Shown in pieces: positions 23,581 through 26,235 of a stretch of DNA of 26,235 nt (position 1 is its first letter; the number at the start of each line of letters is the position of its first letter). The stretch comes from MGBC114079 sp964531385 (lineage in GTDB: Bacteria > Bacillota > Clostridia > Lachnospirales > CAG-274), in contig CAZHGC010000027.1 in the NCBI GenBank assembly GCA_964531385.1, forward strand, positions 1-26,235, written 5' to 3'. The position numbers were made by a program, and so were the translations under genes. The notes under the pieces were generated by a model. It had not been told where the DNA came from and ran no database searches. It saw only the letters and a list, made by a program, of their open reading frames with translations.

Positions 23581-24987
23581 ATGAATTTTATAGATAAAGA
23601 CTTTTTGTTAAAAAACGAAACAGCAAAAAAATTGTTTAATGATTATGCAAAAAATCAACCGATTTTTGATTTCCATTGTCATTTAAGCCCAAAAGAAATT
23701 TATGAAAACAAAAATTTTGAAGACATTACACAGGCTTGGCTTGGCGGAGACCATTATAAATGGCGAGCTATGCGTTCTTTGGGTGTTGATGAAAAATATA
23801 TTACAGGCAAAGAAACTTCAAGCTTTGAAAAATTTAAAATGTGGGCAAGAACTATTCAATATGCTATCGGTAATCCGTTATATCATTGGACTCATCTTGA
23901 ACTTCAAAGATTTTTTGGTATTTACGAGCCTTTGACAGAAGACAATGCAAAAGAAATTTTTGACAAAGTTAATGCACTTTTGCAACAAGATGATTTTAAA
24001 GTTCGTGAACTTATTAAAAAGTCAAACGTTAAAATTGTTAATACAACAGACGACCCTGCTGATACTTTGGAATATCATCAGCTTATTAAAGACGACCCAA
24101 CAATTGAGCTTAAAGTTCTTCCGGCTTTTAGACCTGACAAAGCTTTAAACATTGATGCAAAAACTTTTGTTGAATATATTAAAACTCTTGCAGATGTTGC
24201 AAAAGCTGAAATTAAAAGCTTTAAAAATCTTACAGATGTTTTGAAAAGCAGAATGGACTTGTTTGAAAAAATGGGTTGTTGTGCTTCTGACCACGCTTTC
24301 ACATATGTTCCTTGTGTGTTGGCTTCAGATGAAGAAGTTGAGGCGATTTTTGTAAAAGCTCTTAACGGTGAAAAACTTGTTAAAGACGAAATCGATAAAT
24401 ATAAAACTGCTCTTATGCAATTTTTGGGAGCTGAATATTCAAAACGTGGTTGGGCTATGGAACTTCATATGAACATTAAACGTGACAACAACACAAGAAT
24501 GTTTGAAAAAATGGGCCCTGACACAGGTTTTGACTGTATTTCCGATTGGTCAAGTGCAGAAGGTTTGACAAATCTTCTTGATACATTGGAATATAAAAAC
24601 AATCTTCCTAAAACAATTATTTTTGCAGGAAACCCTGCCGATAATCAAGTTTTTGGAACAATTTTGGGTTGTTTCCAATCGAGCGAAGCTCCTTCTAAAA
24701 TTCAATTCGGAACAGCTTGGTGGTTTAACGACAACAAAGACGGTATGGAAGCTCAAATTAAAGCTTTGGGCAACCTTGGTGTTCTTGGCAAATTTATTGG
24801 TATGCTTACAGACTCAAGAAGTTTCCTTTCTTACCCGAGACACGAATATTTCAGAAGAATTTTGTGTAATATAATTGGGCAATGGATTGAAGACGGCGAA
24901 TATGCAAATGATATTGAATTTGCGGGAAAAATTGTTTCCGATATTTGCTATAACAATGCGTTGACATATTTTGGTATGGATAAATAA
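23581..24987 (+). CDS. uxaC: glucuronate isomerase
   Basis: Interconverts D-galacturonate and D-tagaturonate, and D-glucuronate and D-fructuronate: the entry step of the pathway. The 468 residues match the E. coli length (470). Visible are FDFHCHLSP (H32 and H34, metal-site type residues of the amidohydrolase superfamily), GGDHYKWRAMR, NTTDDPADTLEYH, LPAFRPDKAL, MQFLGAEYSKRGWAMELHMN, GTAWWFNDNKDGM and MLTDSRSFLSYPRHEYFRRIL. AGGAGG sits about 7 bases before ATG 23581, and the gap from gntR is only 14 bases. Having it last, after the regulator, is a little unusual but functional. No uronate transporter, uxuA/uxuB or KDG kinase is in the window. Confidence 0.96.
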   Translation: MNFIDKDFLLKNETAKKLFNDYAKNQPIFDFHCHLSPKEIYENKNFEDITQAWLGGDHYKWRAMRSLGVDEKYITGKETSSFEKFKMWARTIQYAIGNPLYHWTHLELQRFFGIYEPLTEDNAKEIFDKVNALLQQDDFKVRELIKKSNVKIVNTTDDPADTLEYHQLIKDDPTIELKVLPAFRPDKALNIDAKTFVEYIKTLADVAKAEIKSFKNLTDVLKSRMDLFEKMGCCASDHAFTYVPCVLASDEEVEAIFVKALNGEKLVKDEIDKYKTALMQFLGAEYSKRGWAMELHMNIKRDNNTRMFEKMGPDTGFDCISDWSSAEGLTNLLDTLEYKNNLPKTIIFAGNPADNQVFGTILGCFQSSEAPSKIQFGTAWWFNDNKDGMEAQIKALGNLGVLGKFIGMLTDSRSFLSYPRHEYFRRILCNIIGQWIEDGEYANDIEFAGKIVSDICYNNALTYFGMDK

Positions 24988-25012
24988 TTATTTTATAAAA
25001 TAGGCAAAATTA

Positions 25013-25058
25013 TAGGCTTGGCGAAAGTTTGGTTATAACTTTCGCTAAGCCTAATTTT
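25013..25058 (+). terminator. strong terminator after uxaC (between convergent genes)
   Basis: A 17-pair stem, 25013-25029 with 25037-25053 (one G-U), core AGGCTTGGCGAAAGTT, loop TGGTTAT, then a T run to 25058. Flanking CAAAATTA (25005-25012) and TAATTTTG (25052-25059) are also complementary, so it may serve the convergent minus-strand gene as well. Confidence 0.92.
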
Positions 25059-25101
25059 GTTTCATTGGGAAAAATGACTTGCAGACTGAAGTTGATTTTT
25101 T

Positions 25102-25863
25102 CTATTGTGCACATTTTTTACAAGGTTTGTAACTTCCTTTTGCTTTGTTTATGCTTATGGGTTTGGAATTTTTACCGCCACAAGTTGAATCAAAGTGATA
25201 TTTTTTGCCATGCGGAGTTACGTATACGGTTCTGTCACTTGATGTGTCTGAATCTGAATTAATACTTGCGTTGGTATCTTTATAATTTGAAGAGTTTGAA
25301 ACGTTGTTATTTTCCACAGGCTTTGAAATTGCTGTTACTTCTGTTTTTATTGTTGTAGTTTCAGTTGTGGTTTCAGTTGTGGTTTCAGTTGTGGTTTCGG
25401 TTGTGGTTTCAGTTGTGGTTTCGGTTGTGGTTTCAGTTGTGGTTTCAGTTGTGGTTTCGGTTGCAAATGCAGTTAAAAGGTTAGAATTTGTACGAATTGT
25501 ATAATTGATGTTGTCATTGTTTTGCCCTATGTGTTTAATGAATGAATCAAGTTTGTTTGCGGTGTTTACAGTTAAAAGCAAAAATATGAATGCAAATATT
25601 GGGAAGAGTATTTTCATATTTTTGAATTTTTCATTTATGAGTTGACGCCCCATTGCATAAGATATGCAGTTTAAACTGGTGAAAACCAAAAGAAGCAAAC
25701 CGGTGAAAATTTTACAATTTTGGAATTGGACTATGGCTAATATACAGCCTAAAAAAATTAATGCTATCAGAAAAAATCGAAATTTGCTTTTTTTAAATTT
25801 CTTGACTTCTTCTGTTGGAGGGAGTTTGAGCTTTTCGATAAAGTTTTTTATAAATTTTTTCAT
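25102..25863 (-). CDS. membrane protein with (ETTT)9 repeat and C-terminal His/Cys motif
   Basis: 253 residues, no named family for the whole protein. Order: basic N terminus (1-28), three predicted membrane helices (about 29-47, 51-71, 84-101), a short spacer, nine perfect ETTT repeats (136-171), a Ser/Asn/Asp-rich linker (172-211), and a C-terminal module of about 42 residues (VYVTPHGKKYHFDSTCGGKN...CKKC). Its H223, C228, C248 and C251 look like a zinc site. Similar short tails occur at the ends of various secreted bacterial proteins, including some nucleases. With three helices and a basic N terminus inside, the Thr-rich stalk and the tail would be outside the cell. The RBS is weak (AAGAAAGTG before ATG 25863). 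No promoter could be fixed. Function unknown. Confidence 0.8.
   Translation of the reverse strand: MKKFIKNFIEKLKLPPTEEVKKFKKSKFRFFLIALIFLGCILAIVQFQNCKIFTGLLLLVFTSLNCISYAMGRQLINEKFKNMKILFPIFAFIFLLLTVNTANKLDSFIKHIGQNNDNINYTIRTNSNLLTAFATETTTETTTETTTETTTETTTETTTETTTETTTETTTIKTEVTAISKPVENNNVSNSSNYKDTNASINSDSDTSSDRTVYVTPHGKKYHFDSTCGGKNSKPISINKAKGSYKPCKKCAQ
25353..25462 (-). repeat. 12-bp tandem repeat encoding ETTT
   Basis: Nine copies of a 12-base unit (plus strand GTGGTTTCAGTT, varying at single positions as GTAGTT or TTCGGTT) lie inside the membrane-protein gene. Twelve is a multiple of three, so gain or loss of units would change stalk length without breaking the frame. The near-identity of the copies suggests recent expansion by slippage. 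Confidence 0.95.
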
Positions 25864-25897
25864 TTTTTCACACTTTCTTTAAAGTAACAATATATAA

Positions 25898-26036
25898 AAT
25901 TTTAAGAAATTGTATTGTAAATAAAAAAAACGAAGCGACCCGATAGGGGAAAATGCGGTGGCGAGTAGCGAAAGCTACGGAGTAGCATTTTAAGCGGAGA
26001 TTTTTTTTATTAAACAGAAGATTGTTTCTTAAAATT
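25898..26036. repeat. structured inverted-repeat element, possible MITE or ncRNA
   Basis: Ends are inverted copies: AATTTTAAGAAA (25898-25909) / TTTCTTAAAATT (26025-26036). A second inner pair follows, ATAAAAAAAA (25921-25930) / TTTTTTTTAT (26001-26010). Between them is a core richer in G and C than its surroundings (25931-26000). It has CCC-GATA-GGG (25939-25948), AAAATGC (25950-25956) / GCATTTT (25985-25991), and an inner stem GTAGC-GAAA-GCTAC (25965-25978) with a GNRA tetraloop. It encodes no plausible protein. It fits a small palindromic repeat element, a structured RNA ending in T8, or a bidirectional terminator. Confidence 0.6.
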
Positions 26037-26235
26037 ATAGTATATGATATTACTTTAATAATAAATTCTATGTACACTTTAATTGTACAAGATATACTCC
26101 TTTAAGTCAATATAAATTTTTGAATTAAGATTTTTTTGGCAATTGGTTATGATTTATTAGGCAAAAAAGAGGAGGAAATTAAAATTTGGTTGATTGTATA
26201 ATCAAATAGGACACTAAAAAAAACAAAAAAATCAT
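26037..26235. other. AT-rich right edge, RBS-like site without a gene
   Basis: AGGAGG (26170-26175) is followed 10 bases later by TTG and only six more codons before TAG (26207-26209). TTGATT-GTAT-AATCAA (26190-26205) is a perfect inverted repeat. Nothing longer can be supported before the window ends. Confidence 0.4.

Noticed and set aside
25353..25462. CRISPR-like repeat pattern
   Set aside because: The units are contiguous 12-base copies without spacers and encode ETTT in frame, so this is a coding tandem repeat.

Overview
The window looks like a chromosomal segment of a low-GC, anaerobic member of the Clostridia (Firmicutes). The evidence is strongly AT-rich DNA with A/T-ending codons, AGGAGG-type ribosome binding sites, TTG starts, an NfnAB-type electron-bifurcating transhydrogenase, a DacF-like D,D-carboxypeptidase, and the comEA / two-component / GerMN / comEC / holA gene block. 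Genus and species cannot be fixed from the sequence alone.

Layout. (1) 1-365: the last bases of a 23S rRNA, a long hairpin, tRNA-Asn(GTT), tRNA-Trp(CCA) and a terminator; no 5S rRNA lies between the 23S end and the tRNAs. (2) 400-1625: an ATP-grasp ligase gene whose start and body are in different frames, joined at a T TTA AAT heptamer. (3) 2129-9219, plus strand: comEA, OmpR-type response regulator, sensor kinase, GerMN-domain protein, comEC and holA, tightly packed. This holds DNA-uptake genes, an envelope-sensing pair and a replication clamp-loader gene in one run. (4) 9235-12457: a good promoter, a leader with competing inverted repeats, a 40-codon small ORF overlapping the next gene, CorA, a double zinc-ribbon membrane protein and a TPM-domain protein. 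(5) 12888-15166, minus strand: nfnB and nfnA, between terminators and a divergent intergenic region. (6) 15672-17592: a membrane-anchored PEGA-repeat protein and a short type I signal peptidase. (7) 17593-18184: an AT-rich gap with a possible frameshifted gene remnant, then a promoter and the DacF-like carboxypeptidase. (8) 19834-24987: a uronate operon, uxaB-uxaA-gntR-uxaC, with a candidate operator over the -10 box. UxaC, UxaB and UxaA convert D-galacturonate to 2-keto-3-deoxygluconate, and the FadR-type GntR protein is the likely local regulator. (9) 25102-25863, minus strand: a membrane protein with a nine-fold ETTT repeat and a C-terminal His/Cys motif. A structured inverted-repeat element (25898-26036) lies behind it.

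Most genes are ordinary housekeeping or catabolic genes. The parts most worth a second look are the frame switch in the ATP-grasp gene, the structured element near the right end, the corA leader with its small ORF, and the ETTT-repeat surface protein. No CRISPR array, transposase, phage gene or clear defence system was seen. All assignments come from reading motifs; no database search was run.
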